A program made the position numbers and the translations under genes. Shown here piece after piece: positions 51,785 to 60,514 of a stretch of 64,000 nt of DNA. The notes under the pieces are model-generated. The model had not been told where the DNA came from. It saw nothing but the letters and a program-made list of their open reading frames with translations, and ran no database searches. This DNA is from Rahnella inusitata_A (GTDB lineage: Bacteria; Pseudomonadota; Gammaproteobacteria; Enterobacterales; Enterobacteriaceae): NCBI RefSeq assembly GCF_965118895.1, contig NZ_CBCPJJ010000014.1, positions 62,001-126,000 of the forward strand, given 5' to 3'. Every line of letters begins with the position of its first letter. The stretch's first letter is position 1.

Positions 51785-52168
51785 TCATTCTACCGGCGTT
51801 GTCGGCAATCTCACGATGTCCTGATTATCATTGCCCATCCAGTAAACCCCGTCATTTGACCAAAACGGCCCTTCGATAAAATCGAGCAAGTCGGAGTACT
51901 CTTCGTAGAACTGCTTACCGTCGCGGTTATACACCCGGATGTAACCTGAATAATGCCCGCCATCGCCCGGCATGGCCATGCGCGGAAGAAAATCGAACGT
52001 CCGGTATTCGCGCACGACATATTGCTTATTCGGGCTCCAGGTTTCGGAAATCAGTTTTCCCTGCTTCCACCACTGATAGCTTCCTGTAATAAGAGCCACC
52101 AGCACCGCCAGCATTACCCAGCGTTTGCGCTGACGCACCAGGGCTTCCTGACTTTTGATTTTTGGCAT
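51785..52168 (-). CDS. Membrane-anchored protein of unknown function
   Basis: A 127-residue protein starting MPKIKSQEALVRQRKRW, with one transmembrane helix at about residues 17-33 (WVMLAVLVALITGSYQWW) and an outside domain containing SPNKQYVVREYRTFDFLP and EGPFWSNDGVYWMGNDNQ. I do not recognise a named family. The gene follows the AllS-like regulator by 26 bp in the same direction, and may be co-transcribed with it. Confidence 0.7.
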   Translation of the reverse strand: MPKIKSQEALVRQRKRWVMLAVLVALITGSYQWWKQGKLISETWSPNKQYVVREYRTFDFLPRMAMPGDGGHYSGYIRVYNRDGKQFYEEYSDLLDFIEGPFWSNDGVYWMGNDNQDIVRLPTTPVE

Positions 52169-52194
52169 GTTGATTCTCAATCAATTAAAACGCG

Positions 52195-53100
52195 TCATTT
52201 TCCGCACAGTTCGGCTTTGATACCCGGATCCAGCAGGTAATCGAGACACCACTGACAGACTTTACCCAGGCCGTCGGAGCGGGCGGCGAGAAACAGTTGC
52301 GTCGCATGTTTATGTTCCAGCATGGGTTTTTTCACAAGCTGGCCGTTATTGAGCAGCGGTAAGGCCAGATGATGGGGTAGATAGCCGATGCCGGTATTGC
52401 GCTCGATAAGCGAAATAGCGATAGGAAAATCAGGCACAAACAACGGTTTCTGGCCTTCGAGCAGCCATGCCTGCTGATGTGCGAAATTCACAGCGGTATC
52501 GCGGATACATACCGCCGGATATTGCCGCAGCTCGGTATTAGTTAGCGGTTGCATCAGGGTGGCCAGCGGATGCTGCGGTCCGACGACGAAATCCCATTCC
52601 AGCTGTCCCAGACTTTCGGTAATCACGCCTTCGCTGCCCGGCACATTATGCGGCGCGCCAATCACCAGGTCGGCCCGTTTACTGTAGAGCGCATCCCAGC
52701 AGCCGTTATAAACCTCGACGTTCAGCGACAGCCGCGTCGACGGAAACGTCCGCTCAAAGGCGCTGATAAAATCTACCAGCACAGGCATCGGCACGATGTT
52801 ATTCACCGCGATGATAAATTCCTGCTCGACGCCGTCGTGGATAAGCGCTGTGTTGCGTTTTAGGGCATCGAGATCGCTGAGCAGGGTCTGACTGTGGCGG
52901 ATAAAATACTGTCCCGCCGGGGTGAGCTCGATATGGTTGCCTTTGCGTATAAACAGCGCCACGCCGAGGCTTTCTTCGAGCTTTTTGACGGTATAGCTGA
53001 TGGCAGAAGGGACTTTATTCAGCTGATCGGCGGCGGTGGTAATACTTTGGTATTTCGCGACCAGATGGACGATACGAATACTTTCATCAGAAATCAGCAT
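52195..53100 (-). CDS. LysR-family regulator, AllS-like
   Basis: A 301-residue LysR-type regulator: winged helix at residues 1-65 (ITTAADQLNKVPSAISYTVKKLE) and a two-lobed effector domain. The effector half (VEQEFIIAVNNI, CWDALYSKRADLVIG, LGQLEWDFVVGPQHPLA, RNTGIGYLPHHLA) resembles AllS, activator of the E. coli allantoin genes, and lies next to AllFGH-type genes as in E. coli. Start chosen at the ATG at 53100. It is separated from the nitrogen operon by a strong terminator and probably activates it; the operator is outside the window or not recognised. Confidence 0.75.
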   Translation of the reverse strand: MLISDESIRIVHLVAKYQSITTAADQLNKVPSAISYTVKKLEESLGVALFIRKGNHIELTPAGQYFIRHSQTLLSDLDALKRNTALIHDGVEQEFIIAVNNIVPMPVLVDFISAFERTFPSTRLSLNVEVYNGCWDALYSKRADLVIGAPHNVPGSEGVITESLGQLEWDFVVGPQHPLATLMQPLTNTELRQYPAVCIRDTAVNFAHQQAWLLEGQKPLFVPDFPIAISLIERNTGIGYLPHHLALPLLNNGQLVKKPMLEHKHATQLFLAARSDGLGKVCQWCLDYLLDPGIKAELCGK

Positions 53101-53120
53101 ACAGAGGCGCTCCTGCCGCA

Positions 53121-53154
53121 AAAAAAAGGAAATCCGTCATGACGACGGATTTCC
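53121..53154 (-). terminator. Rho-independent terminator of the nitrogen-scavenging operon
   Basis: Stem GGAAATCCGTC / GACGGATTTCC (11 bp) at 53128-53154; on the minus strand it is followed by seven or more T. Confidence 0.92.
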
Positions 53155-53185
53155 TCAATTATGACGCATTTTACCCTTTTCGCGG

Positions 53186-54406
53186 TTAGTGGTTTTGCAT
53201 CCGGCTAAACAACGCATAACAAACACAGGCCACCAGAATCGAATCCACGGACGGAATTGTGGTCAGCGTCATCATGCCTTTAACCGTCATGAAACCGACC
53301 GCCGAGCCGAGCAACCAGGCGACAAAAGTCAGTAACTTGATTTGTGGCTCACGGATCAGAACTTCTGCCTGATAGCCGTTGCGGCGATACAGGAAGAAAT
53401 CAGCGATATAAATCCCGGCAACCGGCGGAGTGGCAACCCCTAAAAACAGCAGGAACGGAATGAACCACGCCATGATGTCCATGCTGCCGACAATCGCTGA
53501 CAGTACGCCAAGCGCCAGGGTGATCTGCCATTTTGGGAAGCGGGTCAGCAGGGTGGAAACCACCAGCGTACCCTGGAACATATTCCCCGCATTACCGGTG
53601 ATGCAGGCGAAAATCAGCAGCAGGGCAGCTGGTAATACCGCGCCAAAGGTGGCCATGGCACCTAATAAAGACCCCTGACCGCTCAGCGCGCTCGGCATCG
53701 CCCCCGCCCAGTACAGCAACGGATAGGCCACCAGAAACGCTGCCGCTGCCGCAATCAGGGCATGTTTGCGGTTATGCACGAAACTGCCGAAATCGGGCAG
53801 CGTTGCGACTAAAACGATGATAGTGCCGACCACGGTAGAAACCGCAACGCCGGTGTTCATTTGGCTGACGCTCTCCATTACCGGCGCCGTTCCGTGGGTG
53901 GCGACATACAGGATGTAGCACAGCACCAGCGCAATTACCGGCACCGCCACCTGTGCGATTTTGCCGAGAACGGCGAAACCAAATGCCGTCGAGGCGACAA
54001 ACAGACAGCAGCCCAGAGCCACCAGGATTGAAGTCGGTAATTCCAGGCCATGCTGCGCCAGCAAATCATGTACTGAGTGGCCGAACATGTTGGCGGTGAC
54101 CGCAATCCAGCCTAACAGGCTGACCGCCATCAGAATGTTAATCGCCACCGCGCCTTTCTCGCCGAAGGCATATTTCACAATGCCGTAGGTGGGCAGGCGG
54201 GCTTTTTCGCCCACGCAGATAGTAATGGCGGCCAGCAGGGTCAGGATAATCCCGCCCAGTGCGACCACCGTGACCAACTGCGAACCTGACAGCTGATTAC
54301 CCAGGCTTGAAGACGATAGCAAGACCGGCGTCACGGCAATGCCGAGTAAAATCATCGCAATACGTAATCCCGACGCCGTAGTCGGAGTATTTTCTGTTTT
54401 ACGCAT
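53186..54406 (-). CDS. NCS1-family permease (cytosine/allantoin/purine type)
   Basis: A 406-residue membrane protein with about 12 helices of the NCS1 nucleobase-cation-symport family (CodB, PucI relatives). Recognisable segments are GLRIAMILLGIAVTPVLL, PTYGIVKYAFGEKG, the helix-3-like region SLLGWIAVTANMFG and TLPDFGSFVHNRKHAL. In this context it should import a nitrogen compound, possibly oxamate, oxalurate, biuret, allantoin or a pyrimidine; the sequence does not decide. Last gene of the operon, 16 bp after the preceding one. Confidence 0.83.
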   Translation of the reverse strand: MRKTENTPTTASGLRIAMILLGIAVTPVLLSSSSLGNQLSGSQLVTVVALGGIILTLLAAITICVGEKARLPTYGIVKYAFGEKGAVAINILMAVSLLGWIAVTANMFGHSVHDLLAQHGLELPTSILVALGCCLFVASTAFGFAVLGKIAQVAVPVIALVLCYILYVATHGTAPVMESVSQMNTGVAVSTVVGTIIVLVATLPDFGSFVHNRKHALIAAAAAFLVAYPLLYWAGAMPSALSGQGSLLGAMATFGAVLPAALLLIFACITGNAGNMFQGTLVVSTLLTRFPKWQITLALGVLSAIVGSMDIMAWFIPFLLFLGVATPPVAGIYIADFFLYRRNGYQAEVLIREPQIKLLTFVAWLLGSAVGFMTVKGMMTLTTIPSVDSILVACVCYALFSRMQNH

Positions 54407-54422
54407 ATTTATATTTCCCTAT

Positions 54423-54815
54423 TCAGGCGGTGTGATGATGCCCGGTATATTGACGCCAGCCGCCGGTCCCAGTGATCTCAGTCTGCCCTTCAACCAGCCA
54501 AGGTTCAGCCAGTACGCCGAGCATTTCGCTGCCGTTTTGTAATTTTACTTTGCCGATAGAGAGCCCAGCGGGTTCACTGCTTAATAATGTGGCGAACGAC
54601 GCCGGTGGCAGCGACCAGATTTCCAGACTAACGTTATTTCCGCCCTGCGAAACGCGGATCATGCCCGGATGGCGATCGTTAATCGTCCATAAACGGTAAT
54701 GCGCATCGGTGCTGTCTTCACGCACGAACACGCCGCCGACTTTGGTCATGTTTGGGTTCAGTTCCAGGCCGCGCATCAGTGTGCCGTTTACGGCGAGCAG
54801 TACATTGTTTTCCAT
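54423..54815 (-). CDS. Stand-alone AtzF C-terminal domain protein (allophanate hydrolase-related)
   Basis: A 130-residue protein resembling only the C-terminal, gamma-glutamylcyclotransferase-like domain of allophanate hydrolase (AtzF_C): LLAVNGTLMRGLELNPNM at the start, YRLWTINDRHPGMIR, and GVLAEPWLVEGQTEITGTGGWRQY at the end. The amidase domain, which cleaves allophanate or deaminates N-carboxyurea, is absent. The isolated domain may decarboxylate or bind a ureido acid, or assist the neighbours. It lies 10 bp after the carbamate kinase gene. Confidence 0.75.
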   Translation of the reverse strand: MENNVLLAVNGTLMRGLELNPNMTKVGGVFVREDSTDAHYRLWTINDRHPGMIRVSQGGNNVSLEIWSLPPASFATLLSSEPAGLSIGKVKLQNGSEMLGVLAEPWLVEGQTEITGTGGWRQYTGHHHTA

Positions 54816-54825
54816 CGTTTTATCC

Positions 54826-55788
54826 TTAAATGTTAGAAATCCAGGTGCCGGTGTGGTGATTGAGTGCCGCTTTAATCGCGTCCGGGGTAGTGATCAACCC
54901 TTTGGCACTTTTTCCCTGTTGCTGGCTGTTGTTGATAAATTTCACGATGGCTTCGACTTTCGGCTGCATACTGCCCGCGCCAAATTGCCCTTCGCGGATG
55001 AACGTTTCGGCCTGTTCCACGCTCAGATTGCTCAGCCACTGCTGTTGCGGCGTACCAAAATTCACGGCGACCTGTTCCACGCCGGTTGGGATCAGTAGCA
55101 GATCGGCGCTGAGCTGTTCGGCCAGAAGTGCTGATGCCAGATCTTTATCGATCACCGCTTCCACGCCTTCGAGCTGCTGGTGGGAATTACGTACTACCGG
55201 AATACCGCCGCCGCCGCAGGCAATCGCAATGCAGCCCTGCGCCAGCAGCGTGCTGATAGTTTCGCGCTCGAGAATATCCAGCGGCAGCGGTGAAGGTACT
55301 GTCCTGCGCCAGCCGCGTCCGGCGTCTTCGGCAATGCTCCAGCCGAGTTCCTGCTGGCGTTGCAGCGCTGTAGCATGATCCATAAAAGCACCGACCGGTT
55401 TGCTCGGGTTCCGGAACGCCGGGTCTTCAGCGCTGACCAATGTCTGCGTCACGACGGCCACCACCGGGCGAGAAATCCCGCGCTGTTGCAGCTCGTTTAA
55501 CAGCGCCTTCTGGAACATATAACCGATGGCGCCCTGCGTATCGCCAACCGCGTAATCGAGCGGCACCTGTGAAACTTCGCTGGCCGCCAGCTCCGAGCGG
55601 CGCAGGATAAAACCGACCTGCGGCCCGTTGCCGTGGGTAAGCACCACGTCCCAGCCCGCTTCAATCATATCGACCACCGGACGCACGCTGTCGATCACCG
55701 CCTGGTATTGATCCGGGATACTGTTTTTCCGTTCATTGACGATCAGCGCGTTACCGCCGACGGCCACGACCGCTAAAGGTTTTTTCAT
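54826..55788 (-). CDS. Carbamate kinase
   Basis: A 320-residue carbamate kinase of the amino acid kinase family, which makes ATP, CO2 and NH3 from carbamoyl phosphate. Motifs: VVAVGGNAL, VLTHGNGPQVG, IACGGGGIPVV, AVIDKDLASALLA and LLIPTGVEQVAVNFG. E. coli has a carbamate kinase (YbcF/AllK) at the end of its fdrA-ylbE-ylbF cluster, the same order as here. Start at 55788; it overlaps the preceding stop codon as ATGA, so the two are coupled. Confidence 0.93.
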   Translation of the reverse strand: MKKPLAVVAVGGNALIVNERKNSIPDQYQAVIDSVRPVVDMIEAGWDVVLTHGNGPQVGFILRRSELAASEVSQVPLDYAVGDTQGAIGYMFQKALLNELQQRGISRPVVAVVTQTLVSAEDPAFRNPSKPVGAFMDHATALQRQQELGWSIAEDAGRGWRRTVPSPLPLDILERETISTLLAQGCIAIACGGGGIPVVRNSHQQLEGVEAVIDKDLASALLAEQLSADLLLIPTGVEQVAVNFGTPQQQWLSNLSVEQAETFIREGQFGAGSMQPKVEAIVKFINNSQQQGKSAKGLITTPDAIKAALNHHTGTWISNI

Positions 55789-57194
55789 GCTGAAATCTCC
55801 TGAGCCAGCGCCTGAAGGGCATCGACAAAGCAAGACATCGGTGCGGTGGTGATCCCGGCACCTATCTGCCCGACGCCCGCCTGTTTATGGGCGATGCCGG
55901 TATTGATGATCGGCAAGATGGCGCGATCGGCGACTTTACGGGCGTCGATGCCCGCCGCCGTCGGGGCGAAATTTAGCGCAGGCAGGGTAAAGGCAGGATT
56001 GCCGCCGAGCGTAATCAACTGCATTTTCCGGCTGTTATTGGAGGCATCGGCTGGCGTTCCGCCGACAAATTTTACGATGGCCGGAGACGACGCCATCGCA
56101 AAGCCACCGACTCCTGCGGTTTCGGTGATGGCGCTGTCCCCCAGATCGGCGGCGGCATCTTCCACACCGTAGCCGGGGAAGAACAGGCCTTCCACCGGAT
56201 TCGCCGGTGCCTGATACCAGCGGTCGCCGGTGCCGGAGAGGCGAATACCGAAATTGACGCCGTTACGCGCCATCACGGTGACCATTGAGCTATAAGGCAC
56301 GTCGGCGGCGGCATCTATCATGGCTTTGCAGGCGGCCATCGACAGGTTGAGGAAAAAGTGATCGTTGCCGGTAATAAACGCCACGCAGCCCTGAAGCTGC
56401 TGCAGCGGCAGCTGGCATTCGAGCAGCGCAGGCATCAGACGTTTGATCAGTAAACCGGTCGCCGCCGCGTTGCGGTTGTGGACTTCATCGCCCATGTGCA
56501 ACGCCTGCGCCATCAGTGGTTTCAGCTCCAGTTCGCCGATGTGTTTAACCGCGGCTTTCATCGCCGGAGCCAGCGTTTTCGCCATCCAATGCAGGCGTTC
56601 CAGCACGTCGGCACTGTTCGCGCCAAAGCGTAAAACCTTGCCCAGTCCCTCGTTGAAATTACTGAACGCCCGCCTGCCGTTAGTTTTGTTCTCAATTACC
56701 CACAGCGGCATCGACGGACTGATGATCCCTGCCATCGGGCCGACGGCGTGATAGTGATGACAAGGCTCGAGGTCGATTTCCCCGGACGCAATCAGCTGTT
56801 CCGCATTCTGATGACCGGTTGCCCAACCTTCATACATCACCGCGCCAATAATCGCGCCTTTGACCGGGCCGCACATGTCCTGCCACGCAATCGGCGGGCC
56901 GGAGTGCAGGATCAATTTACGTGCGGCCATCGCCGGAATCGCTTCGCGTGCAGACAGCACGTCAACCAACGCCGGTTGCGCGCTCAGATATCGGGCAAAC
57001 GCCACTTCATTGGCTTTTTCGACCAGCGGATGGCGCAGTAACTGCGCCAGACTCAGACCGGCATCGATATCGCCGAGGGCAGGCGGCTGCCAGCTAAGCG
57101 GTACTACCTCGCAACCGGCGGTTTTCAGATTTTCAGCAAAGCTGTTAAGTCCAGCATTGACCACGGACAGTGGCTGATTGAGTAATGTATTCAT
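55785..57194 (-). CDS. allG: DUF1116 protein, AllG (YlbE)-type oxamate carbamoyltransferase subunit
   Basis: A 469-residue DUF1116 protein of the YlbE type. Family blocks are LHSGPPIAWQDMCGPVKGA, CHHYHAVGPMAGIISPSMP, FITGNDHFFLNLSMAACK and FGIRLSGTGDRWYQAPA. In E. coli the FdrA-YlbE-YlbF trio (AllFGH) was shown to be the oxamate carbamoyltransferase that turns oxalurate and phosphate into oxamate and carbamoyl phosphate. Its start overlaps the allF stop (TAATG) and its stop overlaps the carbamate kinase start (ATGA), so all three are coupled. Confidence 0.85.
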   Translation of the reverse strand: MNTLLNQPLSVVNAGLNSFAENLKTAGCEVVPLSWQPPALGDIDAGLSLAQLLRHPLVEKANEVAFARYLSAQPALVDVLSAREAIPAMAARKLILHSGPPIAWQDMCGPVKGAIIGAVMYEGWATGHQNAEQLIASGEIDLEPCHHYHAVGPMAGIISPSMPLWVIENKTNGRRAFSNFNEGLGKVLRFGANSADVLERLHWMAKTLAPAMKAAVKHIGELELKPLMAQALHMGDEVHNRNAAATGLLIKRLMPALLECQLPLQQLQGCVAFITGNDHFFLNLSMAACKAMIDAAADVPYSSMVTVMARNGVNFGIRLSGTGDRWYQAPANPVEGLFFPGYGVEDAAADLGDSAITETAGVGGFAMASSPAIVKFVGGTPADASNNSRKMQLITLGGNPAFTLPALNFAPTAAGIDARKVADRAILPIINTGIAHKQAGVGQIGAGITTAPMSCFVDALQALAQEISA

Positions 57195-58732
57195 TATTTT
57201 GCCTCCTTCTTATCTGCCTGAATGCGGGCAATCTGGCTGGCCCACAGTGCCGCCTGCGCGTTGCATTCGGCGACCAATACACCGGCGTTACGCAGCGCCT
57301 GAATCTGACGGGAACGTTGTTGTGGGTCGGCTTCGGTGCCGCAGACGTGAGCGACCAACAGCGGACAGTTTTTACGCGGATGTTGTGCGAGGATCTCCAG
57401 CAACTCAGCCGCCGGTTCAGCGGCTGCGCCATAGCCGAGCACTAAGTCAAACAACAGGACGGCGGTATGGGCGTCGCTGATTTCCGCCGCGATGCGTTGA
57501 TTGCGCAGCGTCGGGTCGATCATCGGGTGTGGTTTACCACGAGTGAAATCGTCATCGCCCATGTCGATTAGTGTATGGCCGCTGCTGCGCCACAAATCAG
57601 CGAGTTTCTTGTTGCCTGAAACCGGTGTATTGGAAGCGGCACTAAAGCCCTGTTGCTGGCAAATCAGCTGGCTTTCAAAGCAGAAGGTGCCGCCGGCAAA
57701 GACGCCGCGAATATCGGTGCGCGTTGCCGGTAATGCGTGGCATTGCTCTGGATTGATGATTTCACCCAATTTCGTCACCGACGGTTTGCCGTTAAGCAGC
57801 GCGACCGCCATGTCGGCCGCTTCTGCCAGTGTGGTTGCTGCAAAAACGCGCTCATGGGTGATATCAGCCGGTTGTGCACCGAGGAAATTCACCACCACCG
57901 GTTTGCCGCAGGTGCTGGCCTGTTCAAGAATGCGTTCTGCCACGGCACGGGCAGGCGGTTTGGAAATCAGTACGATGACTTTTGTTTGCGGATCGTTTGC
58001 CAGCATCTCCAGGCCGTACAACATGGAAATACCACCAATCTCTTCATGCAGATCGTGGCCACCGGTGCCGAGCGCCTGTGAAATGCCTGCGCCGAGGTGA
58101 TCCACGCGACAGGTGACTTCCTGCACGCCGGTGCCGGATGCGCCAACCACACCGACTGTGCCACGTGTCACTACGTTAGCGAAGCCCAGCGGCATACCAT
58201 TGATGATTGCGGTCCCACAGTCGGGCCCCATCACCAGCCGGTTCTTTTCGCGAGCCAGCGTCTTGATCTGTTTTTCCAACACCAGACTGACGTTATCGCT
58301 GAACAGCATCACGTTCATATCCAGCTGCAGCGCCTTAATCGCCTCGGCGGCGGCGTAATCACCCGGCACGGAAATCAGCGCCAGATTGATCTGCGGATGG
58401 CGTTCCAGTGCCATATCGAGACTCACCAGAGTGGGCGCGAAAACGCCGTCGGTGGCAGATTCCTGCGGTTTGCTGCTGAGCAGTTCACGCGCCAGCGCCA
58501 TCGCCTCTTTGCAGGCCGCTTCAACACCTTTGACGGCAATAATCAGATCATTAGGTCCGGCTTTGATATCCTGACCCAGACCGGCATCTGCCAGCTGTGC
58601 CAGATTGGTTTGGGTGCCCATCACCACCGACGCCTGTTCGATGCCCGGCTGTTTGCTGATTTTGGCGGAGATTTGCATCAGCGAAACCGAGTCTTGATAC
58701 ATATTGCTGAAAACCTGAGATATGACACTCAT
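57194..58732 (-). CDS. allF: FdrA/AllF-type acyl-CoA synthetase-like oxamate carbamoyltransferase subunit
   Basis: A 512-residue FdrA-family protein resembling succinyl-CoA synthetase alpha/beta halves without the phosphohistidine: NMYQDSVSLMQISAKI, VMGPDCGTAIINGMPLGFANVV, VGVVGASGTGVQEVT and GAGISQALGTGGHDL. A C-terminal ligase-like domain begins near residue 350. In E. coli this is AllF of the AllFGH complex. The 92-bp gap before it, after allH, contains a hairpin and a perfect AGGGGATCCCCT palindrome. Confidence 0.87.
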   Translation of the reverse strand: MSVISQVFSNMYQDSVSLMQISAKISKQPGIEQASVVMGTQTNLAQLADAGLGQDIKAGPNDLIIAVKGVEAACKEAMALARELLSSKPQESATDGVFAPTLVSLDMALERHPQINLALISVPGDYAAAEAIKALQLDMNVMLFSDNVSLVLEKQIKTLAREKNRLVMGPDCGTAIINGMPLGFANVVTRGTVGVVGASGTGVQEVTCRVDHLGAGISQALGTGGHDLHEEIGGISMLYGLEMLANDPQTKVIVLISKPPARAVAERILEQASTCGKPVVVNFLGAQPADITHERVFAATTLAEAADMAVALLNGKPSVTKLGEIINPEQCHALPATRTDIRGVFAGGTFCFESQLICQQQGFSAASNTPVSGNKKLADLWRSSGHTLIDMGDDDFTRGKPHPMIDPTLRNQRIAAEISDAHTAVLLFDLVLGYGAAAEPAAELLEILAQHPRKNCPLLVAHVCGTEADPQQRSRQIQALRNAGVLVAECNAQAALWASQIARIQADKKEAK

Positions 58733-58751
58733 AACAATTACCTGTGCTTAC

Positions 58752-58781
58752 TGCCTGTTTTTACAGGCAAGGGGATCCCCT
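58752..58781. other. Hairpin and palindrome between allH and allF
   Basis: TGCCTGT-TTTT-ACAGGCA (58752-58769) directly followed by the 12-bp palindrome AGGGGATCCCCT (58770-58781), located between co-directional genes. Possibly mRNA processing or partial termination. Confidence 0.45.
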
Positions 58782-58824
58782 GCCAGCGCGCAAAGGCTGT
58801 CCGGCATGAAGAAAAAAGAATGAA

Positions 58825-59613
58825 TTACAACGTGGTCTGTAGCGTGCGTATTCCGTGCAGTAGTCCCGCCAGACAGTCCGCTCCTGAGCTGGCACCGAAC
58901 TGCATCACCTTCTGAGCGGCGCGGCAGATTTGCCCGTTGCTGGCCGGAGTGGTCAGCAACATCAGCAGATCGCAAAGTGGCTCAGAGAAATGCCCGTGCA
59001 GCGTGCGGCCCAGATAATGCGCACTGATATCGTTGGTGTACGTCAGCTGGCTGGCGATGATCTCCTGCATCAGCCGGTAATGTCCGGCGATACGCGGTGC
59101 GTTCTGCCACCGCCACAGGGCGGCCAGATACCCGATCAGATAATCGTCGCCGTCCGGCGTCAGCCCGCGGCCGAATCCGATCAGCCGTGACACCTGAAAC
59201 GTCAGCTTTTCTGCGCTGTCTTGTGCGCAAATCTGTGGCTGGCGCTTCGCGCTGTCACCGCCGGGAAGCAGCATCAGTTCGCTTTCCACCGACTGTCTGC
59301 TCAGCTCTTCTGCAAGAATGGCGTAATGCCGCGGTCGCTGACCGGATGGCACCAGCGTAATTTCCGGCTGCCAGATGTCTGCACTATCCAGCCCGGTCAT
59401 CTCACCGGTCATTTGACGCCAGTCCCACCCATGCGGCAGCTGAATGCGCACGGCATCCGGCTGATTCGGATAGCAACTGGCATCGAGCAGTGTCAACAGG
59501 TGTCCGTCGTCCGCCATCAGGTTCATCGCATGCTGAAAGCGGCTGTGCACTTTCAGCGGCTGCGCGAGCCGTAGCCTGGCTAAATACCCAAGCGAGACAA
59601 CAGGCAGGTTCAC
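58825..59613 (-). CDS. allH: DUF2877 protein, AllH (YlbF)-type oxamate carbamoyltransferase subunit
   Basis: A 262-residue DUF2877 protein of the YlbF type; the signature LIGFGRGLTPDGDDYLIGYLAALW, with the GxGxTPxGDD pattern, sits at about residues 145-170. E. coli YlbF (AllH) is the third subunit of oxamate carbamoyltransferase. It starts with GTG at 59613, preceded by AAAGG, one base after the stop codon of the hydrolase gene, so translation is coupled. Order here is allH-allF-allG, different from E. coli fdrA-ylbE-ylbF. Confidence 0.83.
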   Translation of the reverse strand: MNLPVVSLGYLARLRLAQPLKVHSRFQHAMNLMADDGHLLTLLDASCYPNQPDAVRIQLPHGWDWRQMTGEMTGLDSADIWQPEITLVPSGQRPRHYAILAEELSRQSVESELMLLPGGDSAKRQPQICAQDSAEKLTFQVSRLIGFGRGLTPDGDDYLIGYLAALWRWQNAPRIAGHYRLMQEIIASQLTYTNDISAHYLGRTLHGHFSEPLCDLLMLLTTPASNGQICRAAQKVMQFGASSGADCLAGLLHGIRTLQTTL

Positions 59614-59614
59614 G

Positions 59615-60283
59615 TTATGCCTTTAGGCCGCTAACGATGGCGTTGGCATCGCTGACCCAGCCAAAAATCGCGCCCTGAGCTTTGATCATCTCCAATGCGG
59701 ATTTCTGAAATTCAGGGAAATACGAACCGACGCAATCTTGCGGGATAATACATTCAAAGCCGCGGTCATTGGCTTCACGCACGGTGGTGGTGACGCACAC
59801 TTCGGTGGTCACGCCGCAGACGATAAGGGTTCTGATGCCGTGGTTTTGCAGCACCAGATGCAGGTCGGTCTGATAAAACGCGCCTTTGCCCGGTTTATCA
59901 ATAACCGGTTCACCGGCGACTGGATAGAGTTCAGGGATGATATCGTGACCGGCTTCGCCACGTACCAGGATGCGTCCCATCGGACCGTCGGTGCCGATGA
60001 ACGTCTGACCGCCACGGGTCAATTTGGCCGGAGGACAATCGCTCAAATCGGCGCGATGACCTTCGCGGGTGTGAATGACCAGTATTTTGTGGGCACGCGC
60101 GGCATCCAGCACTTTTTTACATGGTGCAATTGCAGTGCGCACTAAGGACACGTCATTGCCCAGCGCCTCGCCAAACCCGCCTGGCTCAACAAAATCGCGC
60201 TGCATGTCGATCATGACCAGCGCGGTGGTTTGTGGATCAAAAGGTAACGCGAAAGGTTCGGCCTGGAATTTATGTGTAGTCAT
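59615..60283 (-). CDS. Biuret amidohydrolase-like cysteine hydrolase (BiuH type)
   Basis: A 222-residue isochorismatase-superfamily amidohydrolase. The catalytic triad is D26 (MIDMQRDF), K133 (DKPGKGAF) and C163 (GVTTEVCVTT). The segments HTREGHRADLSD, RILVRGEAGHDIIPELYP and IFGWVSDA strongly resemble rhizobial BiuH, which hydrolyses biuret to allophanate and ammonia; RutB and CSHase are more distant. Start at the ATG at 60283 after AGGAG; the frame is open to 60472 without a second ribosome-binding site. First gene after the urt block, 231 bp downstream of urtE. Confidence 0.8.
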   Translation of the reverse strand: MTTHKFQAEPFALPFDPQTTALVMIDMQRDFVEPGGFGEALGNDVSLVRTAIAPCKKVLDAARAHKILVIHTREGHRADLSDCPPAKLTRGGQTFIGTDGPMGRILVRGEAGHDIIPELYPVAGEPVIDKPGKGAFYQTDLHLVLQNHGIRTLIVCGVTTEVCVTTTVREANDRGFECIIPQDCVGSYFPEFQKSALEMIKAQGAIFGWVSDANAIVSGLKA

Positions 60284-60514
60284 CGTCAATCTCCTGAACA
60301 TCCAATGTGGGGAAATAAGTATCTGAGATAAGTATAAGGAGGCGTGCTGCCGACGACAGCGAAATGATTTCTCGGCCAGCGCCGAATATTTTGCAGCGGG
60401 ATTTTTCGACAGAAATAAGTGTGAAGCACCGCAAATGCTAACGGCGAGCAGCAAATAATTTGATGCTGGCACGCCGCCGGTGAGGGAAATTTTGTTGAAG
60501 GAGTGTGATAAGGA

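Noticed and set aside
60284..60472. N-terminal extension of the BiuH-like protein
   Set aside because: The family starts near MTTHKFQAEP, and only the ATG at 60283 has an AGGAG at proper distance.
60284..60514. Sigma-54 (NtrC-type) promoter in the urtE-biuH gap
   Set aside because: I looked for the GG-N10-GC pattern of -24/-12 promoters and found no convincing match; separate transcription of biuH remains open.
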